Positions 46,685 to 57,169 of a stretch of DNA of 64,000 bases are shown piece by piece (positions within the stretch are counted from its first letter, which is position 1; the number at the start of each line of letters is the position of its first letter). Location: the NCBI RefSeq assembly GCF_026210795.1, contig NC_089448.1:1798001-1862000 (forward strand), in the 5' to 3' direction. Under the pieces are notes generated by a model. It had not been told where the DNA came from and searched no databases. It saw only the letters and a list, made by a program, of their open reading frames with translations. Position numbers and translations under genes: made by a program. The stretch is from Rhizophagus irregularis (taxonomy: Eukaryota; Glomeromycota; Glomeromycetes; Glomerales; Glomeraceae).

Positions 46685-47875
46685 TTATTGGATCTTACAT
46701 GGAGGATTTGGTTGTAATTCTATTCTTTTGTCAAATTTCTCTCGTTCGATTTCACACTTACTACGAGTGTAATTACGACTTTCTCCAGCTCGTCTAATAC
46801 AATTTCCTATATGACTCTTATAACTCCTATAAAATGAATTTTGATAATTTAATTCATCAGCTTCACTTTTAAGTTCTTTATATAACCAAAAAGAGGGTTT
46901 CCAAAATTTTCCATCAACTTGTCCAGAACGGTTTATCCCTAGAACACACATATTAACAAGATGCTCACAATTATTGCTCGTTATGCTGTATGTTCCTTTT
47001 CCATAATTAATGGTCACCGCCTTAGAAATATCTTCAATTATAGCTTCTTGCTTTTTAAAAGGAATAATGGGATGATGACGAGTTAAATTACCAGTACCAC
47101 CTAGCATAGATAAGTTGGAAGAGAAGATTGAGAAGAAAGAAAAGTAAGACGAGCCTGCTGATGACGAGGTAGGTTTATAAAATTCATCCCAGGATTCACA
47201 TTTAGTTCCTTCTCCAGTAATGTGAACGACCTTTTTATTACCCAAATAGATAGCATAATGACGAAAACTCATATTTGCAATTGGTCTTGAAACAATATCC
47301 AAAGGCAATAGGTACTGATCTGGATTATTAATTACATCTGAAGGTAATTCATTAACTAAAACTGAAAATTTGATAATATCTTTAAGAGAAATTTCAGAGT
47401 CAGACATTACAGCAAGAATAGGATTTTCACTTTGTATTTTCGTTTCTAACCTCTTGGTTTTATTTTTTTTTCCATATTCTGGAAATTTTTTCACAATTAA
47501 ATCATCATCTATACCTTTAACATAAGAAGGTCGATAAACGATCGCCCAACTATCATTATTAACATCAGTTAATAACGCACAACTATAATTAGAAGCATCA
47601 GGTTTATTATTATTAAAATTTGGAGTGAAAAAAATTATTTTTTTAATAGCGTAAATAATTTTATCAGTTATTGCTGCAATACTTTTTGCTTTTTGTTCAC
47701 AAATGAGCATTTGCTTTAAATCTTGTAGAGGGAATTGGTGTCGATTATTTTCATCAATCCCCATTTTCTCCAATGTTAACTTCTCAGTATCATCAAAATA
47801 ATAACGCTTATTTGTACCATTGAAATCTTCAGAATAGTTTTTAGTATTTTTAGTTTTTTTAGCCTTCTTAGTCAT
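46685..47875 (-). CDS. LRAT-domain (NlpC/P60-like thiol) protein
   Basis: Single exon, 396 residues. The C-terminal half is an LRAT-type circularly permuted papain-like domain: FRHYAIYLGNKKVVHI supplies His206 and His218, and SNNCEHLVNMCVLG supplies the catalytic Cys303 in the diagnostic NCEH motif. Relatives are acyltransferases or phospholipases acting on membrane lipids (LRAT, HRASLS/PLAAT), where the Cys forms a thioester. The long Lys-rich N-terminus (residues 1-195) is not recognised. A Ser/Phe-rich loop (SSSAGSSYFSFFSIFSSNLS, about 237-256) interrupts the domain and could touch membranes. A truncated duplicate lies at 22210-22500. Biochemical activity is inferred from the triad only. 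Confidence 0.82.
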   Translation of the reverse strand: MTKKAKKTKNTKNYSEDFNGTNKRYYFDDTEKLTLEKMGIDENNRHQFPLQDLKQMLICEQKAKSIAAITDKIIYAIKKIIFFTPNFNNNKPDASNYSCALLTDVNNDSWAIVYRPSYVKGIDDDLIVKKFPEYGKKNKTKRLETKIQSENPILAVMSDSEISLKDIIKFSVLVNELPSDVINNPDQYLLPLDIVSRPIANMSFRHYAIYLGNKKVVHITGEGTKCESWDEFYKPTSSSAGSSYFSFFSIFSSNLSMLGGTGNLTRHHPIIPFKKQEAIIEDISKAVTINYGKGTYSITSNNCEHLVNMCVLGINRSGQVDGKFWKPSFWLYKELKSEADELNYQNSFYRSYKSHIGNCIRRAGESRNYTRSKCEIEREKFDKRIELQPNPPCKIQ

Positions 47876-48176
47876 GATTATTTTAAGCCTGTCTTTTAGA
47901 AACGAAATTTTGTGAAATTTTCTGGAGCATGAATTTATGAGAACGTTTCCAAGTTCAGACCACTCATGAAACGATATTTGTAAGTTAATATTGTTTCACG
48001 ACATTAATTTGTTACACAAGTACTGAAAATTCCGGAATCCGGAAAATACTATAAACGAAAGTTTTAATTTAAACCATTTTTTATATACTAGAATAATTAG
48101 TTAATTCATTTTTTATTATTAAACTTATTATATGTAATAAAGTCCATTAATAAGTATCTTTTTGAATTAGAAACTG

Positions 48177-48500
48177 GATCCGTTAATCCGGATATCCGAT
48201 TTTGAGGTTATCCGGATAAACAAATAATTTTATCCGAATTATTCGGATACCTGAAGTGTTAATTCGGTCCAATTATAATTCTGGCCAGAATATCATTCGT
48301 GAAGACGATCATTTTTCCTTTTTGGCGATAGCCGCACTACAAAAAAAATCGAAATTGAACTTTCCATATAGAGATATTATGTAACATGAATTCCTAAAAA
48401 GGGTATTTATTTGACGATCTTGTACAATAATTCTGGCCAAATTATCCTGACCAGATAATATATCCGGATTAATTTATATCCGGATTGAACGGATATAAAT
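48177..48500. repeat. atccggat-rich inverted repeat
   Basis: gatccgttaatccggatatc near 48178 is inverted at about 48463-48490 (atatccggattgaacggata). The centre has aattctggccagaata and attctggccaaattat blocks like those in the 1453-1932 and 57730-57960 regions. Possibly a diverged member of the 31143-31744 family. Confidence 0.45.
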
Positions 48501-48564
48501 CCAAACGTAAACTTTTTCCGACATTACCTTTGAAATTAAGTCCAAAACTGGGTTACGGCACGGC

Positions 48565-48865
48565 ACGATTTCTCAACATCCATTTTCCCGACTAACCTTT
48601 TTCCGACAATTTTTCGACATGACAATTTCCCGAGATTAAATTACGAAAAATGATTTGGATATTTTACTGCAAAAAATAAAAATAAAAATAAAAATAAATA
48701 ATAAATTAATGATCTTATGAAAAACTTTTCAATCAATTCTTTATTGAATATTACAGCTAAAAATTTAATGAAATTTATTATAAATTATTTACAGTTTAGG
48801 AATATTGTCAAATTTATTAATTTGAAAATTATTATAAATGAAATTAACATTAACGAAATCTTAAT
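48565..48865. repeat. Inverted copy of 21100-21345
   Basis: Shares, in reverse complement, catgacaatttcccgag, acagtttaggaatattgtca and gaaattaacattaacgaaa with the 21 kb repeat. Also includes a short (aaaaat)n run at about 48672-48700. 48866-49320 has nothing else supported. Confidence 0.6.
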
Positions 48866-49328
48866 TTATATTTAAAAGTATTAGATATTAATGACGAAAA
48901 ATAGTCAACAGTTTATTTTGTATATTTATTTGTAAAACACTGTTTGTGTAGTCTTGCAAAACAATATTATTTTATTATCAACAAGAAATTGATTTATTAG
49001 TGGGGGAGCTGCTATTTGATTTATTTTATTGCATTATAAGATAATAAGAACTATTTAAAAGAGGAAACTAAGTAAGCTTTATTTTACTAATAAATTCATG
49101 TAAAATTTTCGTGATTAGGTATAATATCAATAAGATATTTTTATAATTTAGTCCTTATAATCTTTCATATTCTTTGATCACATTTTTATCCACCTTAATG
49201 GAATTTAGATCAAAGTATGTAATATCCAGATTTTTCATGATGTTGCTCTGCATAAGTTTGACCATATGCAAATATATATGAATCCAATGACATTCATAAT
49301 CACTATTCCAATAGAAATAGGAAATACA

Positions 49329-50238
49329 CAGTGAAATTTGATATCAGTTCCACTAAAAATATCTGGTTTATTGGGATATCCAGTATAGCGAAAAAATTTT
49401 GATGTACCAGATTTCATATAAAAAATCATGTAATAATCTGGTATATCAAATTTTTATGTGATGTAACAAAAATTAAAAACTTAAAAAATCTCTTTATTTA
49501 ATTTATCAAATATTACATATACTAAAAACAACTAAAGTTTTCTAATCTACCCTGCTTCTGCTATCAGAAATAATTTTTTTCTTTAAATTAACCAAATTTT
49601 GTATATCCAAACTATTAATACCTAAATCATTTTGCTTGAAATATTATCAAAAAAAAAAAGATCCAGTCACAAAAAAAAGATATCTGTATCACGTGAAATC
49701 AATTTACTTGGTTTCAAATGCATCAAATCATGTGATCCGGGTTATCAAATCAAATCATTTTACTATAGTAGGTTAGAAAATTGATCTATTATAGGTTCTC
49801 CCTCAGGGTGCGGGCGCCATGGTGCTTTATTTCAACCCCCAGGTGACATTGTCCAATTCGAGCAGTTTGATTTGGTTACGGTATATTTCGCCGAAAGGAC
49901 GTTTCACTGAAAAATAGGGCCAACTAACATTATGCAGAATTATAAATAACTCAGGCCAGAGATTATTTTTCGGCAAAATGGCTTTCAGCGAAATGTCCTG
50001 ATACCGTTTGATTTACGGATAGTTTAGGAATCACTTTTCTTGTATTAGTTTAGTGATTTAACTGTAACTTCGTTCACATGGAAACAAAAATAAAAATAAA
50101 AATAAATTGATCCATTATAGCGAATATCAAGCTTTTACTAGTAAACTCCGGTATATCAAAACTATTTTAATATACGTGATTTGGTTCCAGCAAAAAAGTC
50201 CAGCTTAGGCCCAAATCCGGTTTATCGAATTTCACTGT
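49329..50238. mobile_element. Possible pogo/Tc1-like inverted-repeat element
   Basis: cacagtgaaatttgatatca at 49327 is inverted at 50218-50238 (tatcgaatttcactgtat). A cagtgaaatt..gata start and ta flanks are typical of pogo-type ends. Subterminal ccggtttatc/ggtatatcaa words repeat inside (49350-49385, 50150-50165). Only about 20 bases of terminal match and no transposase are seen, so this is tentative. Confidence 0.45.
49874..50012. repeat. 139-bp inverted repeat (acggta...taccgt)
   Basis: ttacggtatatttcgccgaa then aggacgtttcactgaaa is mirrored by tttcagcgaaatgtcctgat then accgt. It may be a small nested MITE within the 49329-50238 element. Confidence 0.55.
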
Positions 50239-50339
50239 ATACAACTTTTACAAGTGATTCAGTCAGTGCTCTTAATATTACACCTATTGATCCATTATAA
50301 ATTCCTTTGAAAAGTATTTGCATACGTACAATGTCATTT

Positions 50340-50720
50340 TCATTAAAGAATTAACATTATAAAAAAAAAGTTTAAAAGAATAATTAAAAAATTTTAAAGA
50401 ATTATTAATTAAGGAAAAAAATTCATTTGATTCTATTTTTTTTTTTAATTATTTATAAAGTAAATCAAAAAATGAAAGTCATTTTTTCCTTTTTAAATTT
50501 TATATGAATTTTTTGATAAAAATTTTGGATATATAGTGAGATAAAATAAATGATTTTTTTACGAAAAGATAAAAAGGTAGATCAAAAATGGAAGGGCATT
50601 TTCTTTTTTTATTTTTATAAATTTTTTTCCTGATTTTTTTTTTAAAAAAAACTAGCGAATAAATTTCCATCCAGTATTCATGGTTAGATGATCCTATTAA
50701 GGCAAAGAAGTAGAAGTTTC
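50340..50720. repeat. Copy of the 12.6/20.7 kb dispersed repeat core
   Basis: Shares aattattaattaaggaaaaa, aaattttatatgaattttt and the gtagatcaaaaatgg word with 20880-21010 and 12850-13000. The frame at 50500-50730 is a by-product. Confidence 0.5.
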
Positions 50721-50939
50721 CACAGTACACAAGCCATTCAAGGCCAATATTATTTTGTAAATTTATTATATAATCTTTGTAGTTTAGAGAAGGCCGCCAG
50801 TATGCTGGTTATGGATTGTTTTAGGAGATCCGAGTGATTGGAAATATATCAGAATCAGGATTTCTGGTTTCATATTCATTGTTGAAGGTGTATAGTGACT
50901 CACACTCTGTATACAGTATATGATGATTCAGTGGTAGCT

Positions 50940-51450
50940 AGTCTATGAAGTTACCGATCATATCATCCAAGGTCAATACCTGCAAAAAAAATTAAAAAAA
51001 CTTCAATAATAAAAATAAAATAAATTTTAAAAAGTTTCGAATTTGCTTCGAAACTTACCAATCCATTCGAAAACAACACCTACCTACAAAAGAAGAGAAT
51101 ACAAGGAATGCCCAACGTTGAGAAATCCCCAGGCGGCCAGGCCAGCATCCTAAATAAAAAAAATAACAAAAAAAATGTTAATTCGTTTCTTAGATTAAAA
51201 ATAAACAAATTCTCCCCTTACCATTTCATACCTTATAAAGCCCAGTTTTATGTTCAAGCTGGCACCTTACAAAAATAATGAGAAAGAAATGTTAAATTAT
51301 TTCTTAATTTATTTCTTAAATTAAAAATAAAAAAATCCTCCCTCTCTTTCCTCATTTTTCATTTTTTAGCTTGGAATCCAGTTTCATGTCCAAGGCGGCA
51401 TCTTACAAAAAAGACAATGAAAAAGAAATGTTATATAATATTTTTTTCTA
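50940..51450 (-). other. Chain of intron-like modules, relative of 803-1404
   Basis: Read on the minus strand, short exon-like pieces (gatgccgccttggacatgaa; ggtgccagcttgaacataaa; gatgctggcctggccgcctg; gtgttgttttcgaatggatt) alternate with T-rich intron-like segments ending in gtaag, atttag, tgtag or gcag. One donor segment, gtaagtttcgaagcaaattc then gaaac, is the same hairpin form as at 805-830 and 933-960. No protein frame spans the pieces. Confidence 0.5.
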
Positions 51451-51459
51451 AATAGGGAG

Positions 51460-52419
51460 TTAATATCTTGACTAGGAGCTGAAAGATTTTAAATATTTAT
51501 TATAACGCGTAAACTTTTTTTTTTATTATAAACATTCCTTCTTTTTCTTAACCTTTAGATATTTATTATAACGTATAAACTTATTACAAACATAAAAACA
51601 TTTTGAGTTTAAAAAATTACAAGTATTGAAGTGTCGGAAATGGGAAAAGTTGGATCATTTCACATTTTTCGCCGATATTCGGTCTTCAACAAAATTAAAT
51701 CACACTACATACAGTAAATCTATTAAATTTAACGTGACACACGAAATTCTACTGAACTATGCCTATATTTTGATAATGACAAGGTAACCTTGGCCAATCA
51801 ATTTGTTAATTAACATTTAATAATTAAATATGTTATCAGAAATGATTGTAATTTAAAGAGTATGTTGTTGCAAAATATGTATACTAACGCGTTCAAGCGG
51901 AAGTAAATTCTTAATACTTATACCGTACAGCTAACTCAACATGTTTCATCTAAAATTTTTGTGAAAACACAAAAAGACATTATTCCGAAATTACTAGTGT
52001 AATAAATAATTATACTGGAATTAAATGATTTTTCCAAGTTATAATAGAATAAATAAGCAATATCTTCACCTACATGTACTAGACAATCGGAAAGTCTCAA
52101 TTTTCGTTATGTTATTTCAAAAATTACTCCAATAAATAAAATTTTATTAACAATTTTCAAAATATAATATGTTGATGTTTGTATCGTGTGTAATTAAAAT
52201 ATGTCAATTGTAATAATGCTGCATCGTACAAAATAATATTCCTGAAATGACTGAAACGACATAATAATACTAAAATTAAAAATAAGCACCTTTTGCTCGT
52301 ATTATTCATAATTAGCAAATTTATTAATCCATAATTTTGATAGAATAGCTATAGTACTATATAATAATTTGAACTCTTTAAGTTAAATTGATTTTCTTTT
52401 TTATATAAAACTTGCTATA
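51460..52419. other. AT-rich intergenic region
   Basis: Tandem-like attataacg(c/t)(a/g)taaact words at 51497-51570. No gene seen. Confidence 0.4.
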
Positions 52420-53913
52420 TTAAATGTTAAAAACATAGTCAATATCATTTGTATGTGATCCATATTTAAAATCCTTGATTACTCCGTCACTTTTATATTT
52501 GTCAATCAGTCTTGTAAAATCCTCTCCTATGTAAATAGGATCACTAGTAAGTATGAAAAGTGAAAGTGCTGGCCTACTTCTCCATCTATCTAAGAATTTT
52601 TTCAAATTTTCTAAAGAAAACTTAAATTCTTTACCAATTCTGATTTCTTTTAAATTCATTGGTGCTGATCTAATTAATATTTCTAATAATTTCTTTCCAT
52701 ATTCTTTATCACCTACTATACGCTTCATAACTATTAATAATGATTTTATATTTTGACAAATTTTTAATAATTTTTCCAATTCGGTAAAATGCTCCTCTGA
52801 TGGTGAAAATAAAATTGATAAATATTCAATTGAAGGACAATATTCATAAACTTTACGAATAAAATTGAGAGAATTCTCTTTAAGGTTAGGAGGGTATCCA
52901 TAATCGTAAGTTTTATAAGGACTGAACAAAATTTTTTTAAGATGACCTCCACTATTTTCAATTACACTAGAAATTACATTTAATTCATTATATTCTATAT
53001 TAAGAATTTCAAGATCATAATAAACCTGCATTTTCAATTTTTTTAATTGTTCTTCAGTAAAAAAAGGATAGGCATCGATCTTTAATATTTTTAGTTTATA
53101 GAATTTTGGAAGTATTTCTTGAAATAATGTATGTGCAATATTATTTACATAATCGATGAATACTCTTAAATAATTGAGACTATTTGCTTTCTTTTCTAGA
53201 GCAAGGAAAATTTCTACATAAGGATCTTTAAGATAATCATCATGAAATTCATTTATCCATTCAAAGTGCTTTAAATTCTTCTGAACTTCAATTAATTTAG
53301 CAATTCCATTATTAGGTTGTGGTTTTGTATTATAGATGATAAATCTCTGTATATATTGACAAATTTGTGATAATCCATAAAAGTATGAAGAATCAATAGA
53401 TGTATCACATCTTAATTCACAAATTGATTCAAGATGAACCTTAGATTCTGGAAAATAAAATATTTGATGCTTAATTGATCTCATATCTAAATACTTTAAC
53501 TCTGAAGATTTTTTTATAAAGAAATAATAATAAAATTCTTGTTGCATCAAAAATTGATTATAAGCTAAAGATGATCCAATAGAAATTATACTGTTTATAA
53601 TTTTTACATTGATACTTTTACAAAAGGACAAATAATCGAATAAGAGTGATTTGTCTAAAAGTGAAGGCAATTGGATTCTTTGCTCTGTTATGTATTCCTT
53701 AATATTATCAAATAAATAATGAGCAATAATGATGAATAAATATTTATTTCTTTTATAATTAGTATAATGATAAGACCAAGGATTCCTCCATAAAACTGGT
53801 ACCGCAGTTTCACACCAAAGTCTATTGACCATTAGACATAAAAAAAGGGATTTTGAATCATTTTGTAATTCTTCAAATATTAGGAAAAGAATATCTTTAT
53901 TGAGTATGGACAT
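52420..53913 (-). CDS. F-box/leucine-rich repeat protein (type B, copy 2)
   Basis: Single exon, 497 residues from the ATG at 53913 (MSILNKDILFLIFEEL), chosen because it aligns with the start of the paralogue at 28371-29846. An upstream in-frame ATG at 54021 adds 36 residues with no counterpart. The F-box at residues 1-45 ends TAVPVLWRNPW; the rest is leucine-rich repeats matching copy 1 segment by segment (LKHFEWINEF, LKILKIDAYPF, LEILNIEYNEL, IEYLSILF), ending GVIKDFKYG. The same SCF substrate-receptor role is inferred. Both copies lie on the same strand about 24 kb apart. Intact. Confidence 0.9.
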   Translation of the reverse strand: MSILNKDILFLIFEELQNDSKSLFLCLMVNRLWCETAVPVLWRNPWSYHYTNYKRNKYLFIIIAHYLFDNIKEYITEQRIQLPSLLDKSLLFDYLSFCKSINVKIINSIISIGSSLAYNQFLMQQEFYYYFFIKKSSELKYLDMRSIKHQIFYFPESKVHLESICELRCDTSIDSSYFYGLSQICQYIQRFIIYNTKPQPNNGIAKLIEVQKNLKHFEWINEFHDDYLKDPYVEIFLALEKKANSLNYLRVFIDYVNNIAHTLFQEILPKFYKLKILKIDAYPFFTEEQLKKLKMQVYYDLEILNIEYNELNVISSVIENSGGHLKKILFSPYKTYDYGYPPNLKENSLNFIRKVYEYCPSIEYLSILFSPSEEHFTELEKLLKICQNIKSLLIVMKRIVGDKEYGKKLLEILIRSAPMNLKEIRIGKEFKFSLENLKKFLDRWRSRPALSLFILTSDPIYIGEDFTRLIDKYKSDGVIKDFKYGSHTNDIDYVFNI

Positions 53914-53919
53914 TTTATA

Positions 53920-55070
53920 AAAATAAAATAAAAGAAACGGTTTAGATACTGTAGTTGTAAAATTTTTAAGCGTTTTTCTTTCAAAGTATATGTAGTAAAA
54001 AATGGAAGCAATAATTCCCATTATGTTAATAATTCCGGGGTTTTTATAATTGGATTATTTGTGTGACCATAGTAATAATGACGAAATAAATAAACGTCAA
54101 ATATCAGATATTACGCGTATATTCATTATGCATGATTTTGCGTCATTAAAAGAATATTTCAAATTATTATTTAAATAGAATTTTGTGATAAAACTGTACA
54201 ATATATACAATACACGACACGATTGATATTTCGCGGAGAACTATTGATTTACAGCGGCCGTGGAATAACTGATTTATTTCACGGTTCCAATTATAAAACT
54301 TTTTAATCTACCTTTTTAAACTAATAATATCCAATATTAATAGATTTTTTTATCAATATTGATAGACTTTTTACCCATCTTTTAAATAAAAATCATCCGT
54401 AAGAATATTAAGAAAAAAATATCATGAATTATTATTAAGAATCGTAGGACAAATGAATTTAATTACTAATTTTCAATTAACTATTGTGTAAATATTTGTG
54501 TCTGTATATTTGTTTTATCCATACTCTTTGTAGAACGATGTAAAACAGCATAAAAATGAAATGAAATTTTTTGTTTTACGACGAAAATGATGAAATTCGT
54601 AAATAGTAAGATGGTCAGTTTACAATGTTGAAGAGACAAAATAGAACCGCGAGCCGGTTCCCATCCATAACTCAAGATTTTAAAAGTCTGAAATTGCTTC
54701 GCCTTGATTTATAATGTATATTTGAAAAAATACATCAAAATTTGCATTAATAAATTCATCAATAGTTTTTAAAAGAGGTAATTATACTATATGTTACTAA
54801 CAGATACGGGTTTTTTTGAGAGGGAGTGGTTATTTCTTATCTGATTCAATTTTATGGAATTACTGAATTAGGAATTATTTAGTAAATTTATAATAATTTT
54901 ATATATTAAGTAATTTGTATATATGTTTTTTTTATTCTTAGACGAAATAAATTATTCACTTGAGTGCTTAAGTGCAAATTCGTTGATCCGCAAAAAAAAA
55001 TTAGTACTCAATCAATAATCTTAACATCGATTCCTTAGTAATGGTATAATGGCTTGATCAAATAATTAAT
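53920..55070. other. AT-rich intergenic region
   Basis: The upstream flank to about 54090 resembles that of 28371-29846 (ttgtgtgaccata / ttctgtgtaccata). 54100-55070 has no supported feature; the frame at 54481-54675 shows no protein character. Confidence 0.4.
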
Positions 55071-55162
55071 GAAATAAAATCTGGCTTATGTAAAAATAAA
55101 AAATTAGATTTTATTAACGAATATCAATAACCTGAACTAAGTTGTCTAATAATCCAATATCA

Positions 55163-55453
55163 CCTCAATTCTTTAATGTACAAGTGTGCTGGAACGTTTA
55201 ACGTAGTGAACTTTTCATCTTTAAACTCGTTTAACAGCCGAGCCTGAATATGCGGATCATAAGTCTGATAACCGATCGGTAGCTGCTTTTTGATATTACA
55301 ACTTTGTCAATAGTTTCTCTATCGATCACATTTTTATCTATAAAAGAAAATTTTTTCATTAACAATAATTCTGGTTTTTTATAAAAATCATTCTTTTAAT
55401 AGTATGGTCTAATGTATACTCGATCGCATACTACAACTATTGGATTAGAAGCG
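55163..55453 (-). pseudogene. Coding traces of an unrecognised broken gene
   Basis: Two overlapping-frame traces on the minus strand: ASNPIVVVCDRVYIRPYY, a TAA, then KKPELLLMKKFSFIDKNVID (55453-55265); and, after a shift, LPIGYQTYDPHIQARLLNEF and FTTLNVPAHLYIKEL (to 55163), followed by TGA and more similar-looking sequence. Amino-acid composition is clearly protein-like against the AT background. The family is unknown. The stop and shift mark it as a relic. Confidence 0.4.
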
Positions 55454-55459
55454 AAGGAA

Positions 55460-56460
55460 GCAAATAAAAGTAATTTTATAAAATATGTTCCTTATGAAAA
55501 ATCTAATTTAAGGTGTCTCTATTTTACAAAAATTTCGATAGTATGATAAACAATAATTAAAAAGGTTGTTTTCATGATTTCATGCTCTTAATAAAATCCT
55601 CGTTAAACGATATTTTGACCTTATAGTTAGAATTTTCGAATATAACCTTCTTAATTTATGCGATAAAGCTATTCATTTACAAGATCAATTACTTAAGGAA
55701 CGGAAAAAAATAAAAATAATATTTACCAATCTGTGAGACTGTGACGCAAATTTTAGTTTTTCATGTATTTATTCCATTGTTCAGTAAATTCGAAATAAAG
55801 AAAAAATTACTTTGATTTGAATATATTTTTCTATTATACATGACGGAGCATATATTTATAAAATTAATATCTGTGAGGATATATTAAAATTCCAAGAAAA
55901 TCACGTCAAATGAATAGCTATTGTACATTAACTTTATGAAATTACTTACATATGTAATCAAGAATTTATTGAATAAAAATCAACGTAAAATGTTCCTTTT
56001 TTGGATAACACCGGTGAGAATTACATAATGTCAGCCCTGCAAAGATTGGTAGATCAACATATGATTTGTTATCTAAATTCTTTATAAGAAAATTAAGGAA
56101 ACTAAAAATATATATGCATACTATTTTGAGTTTGTATATAGAAAAAAAAATGAAATTAATTATTATTATTTTTCCCCGAGAAAAGGCCTATTAATAAAAT
56201 GTTATTTATATGATAGTTATGAATATTCCTTTTAAGTTATTTTAAAAGAAATTTTTATAACTTCAATCAATCGCTAAAAAAAGGGTTGATTGGGTATAAC
56301 AATGAGATTTCTATTTTGAAGGAATTTCTCCAATCTAAAATATACGAACTTTTAAAAAATCTTTTTATTTCAGATCGAACTGAAGAGATTTTGGAGGTGA
56401 AAAAATTTGTGTTTGTATAATTTTGAGAATCAAAGGTTGACCGTAATAAAATTTAAAAAA
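55460..56460. other. Intergenic region
   Basis: AT-rich. A possible plus-strand coding trace at 55590-55715 (VKRYFDLIVRIFEYNLLNLC) has no partner exons and is left uncalled. No other feature seen. Confidence 0.3.
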
Positions 56461-56462
56461 AA

Positions 56463-57155
56463 ATGAAGTTCACAGTTCTTATTTTAGGAGTTTCAGTCTT
56501 TGTATATAATAATTTAATGAAGTTAATATTTGCTAATTTTTTTTTTTTACAAAAAAAATCTACCAGTTAATGCTTGTTCACACCCTTCTGCTGATGCTGA
56601 ATTGAATGATAAACGTGGCGCATTGACTTCTCCATATTATTATGATGATGATAAGAAGAAGGATAAGTACTATTATTACTATAACTACGATCATAAAATG
56701 GAAAGAAGGACCACAAAGACGACACGAAGTGAAATATTACAGACGTGATACTGATACATTAGCTGATGGAGACAAATATGACAGGATAGTTACTATTTCT
56801 ACAACGATGGCCAGAAGTGAAATATTACAGACGTGATACTGATGCATTAGCTGATAGAGACAAACGTAATGACAAGGATACTAGTTACTATTACTACTAC
56901 CACGACCATAAAAATGTAAAGAAGGACCACGAAGTGAAGTTTTACAGACGTGATGCTGATGCATCAGCTGATAGAAACAAACATGACAAGGATAGTTACT
57001 ATTTCTACAACGATCATAAAAATGGAAAGAAGTACCACGAAGATGACCAGAAGTGAAATATTACAGACGTGATGCTGATGTATTAGCTGATGGAGACAAA
57101 CATGATGACAAGAATAGTTACTATTACTACTATAAACATAAAGGAAGATGACCAC
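56463..57155 (+). pseudogene. Secreted Tyr/Lys/Asp/His tandem-repeat protein with Kex2-like sites (frame-interrupted)
   Basis: Opens MKFTVLILGVSVF, a signal-peptide start, then a probable intron ending ctaccag before 56569. After it come NACSHPSADAELNDKRGALT and a Tyr-rich run. Four units of about 90-119 bases follow (from about 56729, 56819, 56936 and 57055), each reading K-[YF]-YRRD[AT]DA..AD..K then D-[KS]-SYYYYY and DHKNGKK. Each unit has a dibasic RR (and the head a KR) followed by alternating acidic-Ala dipeptides (DADA, DADASA, SADA), the pattern of Kex2 cleavage plus dipeptidyl-peptidase trimming in fungal pheromone and KEP precursors. One-base shifts separate unit 1 from 2, and 3 from 4, and the intron phase does not fit. 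It is therefore either decayed or misassembled. The secreted-repeat call is solid; the function is inference. Confidence 0.55.
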
Positions 57156-57165
57156 AAGAAATCTT
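56729..57165 (+). repeat. Four tandem units of about 90-119 bp
   Basis: Each starts gaaatattacagacgtgat (gaagttttacagacgtgat in unit 3), continues gctgatgcattagctgatag and ends in tactattactactac plus cataaaaatggaaagaag-type sequence. The first unit is shorter at its 3' end. Confidence 0.85.
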
Positions 57166-57169
57166 ACTA

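Noticed and set aside
53914-54021. 36-residue extension of the second F-box B gene
   Set aside because: Has an ATG but no counterpart in the paralogue and low-complexity content; the internal ATG at 53913 fits the F-box start.
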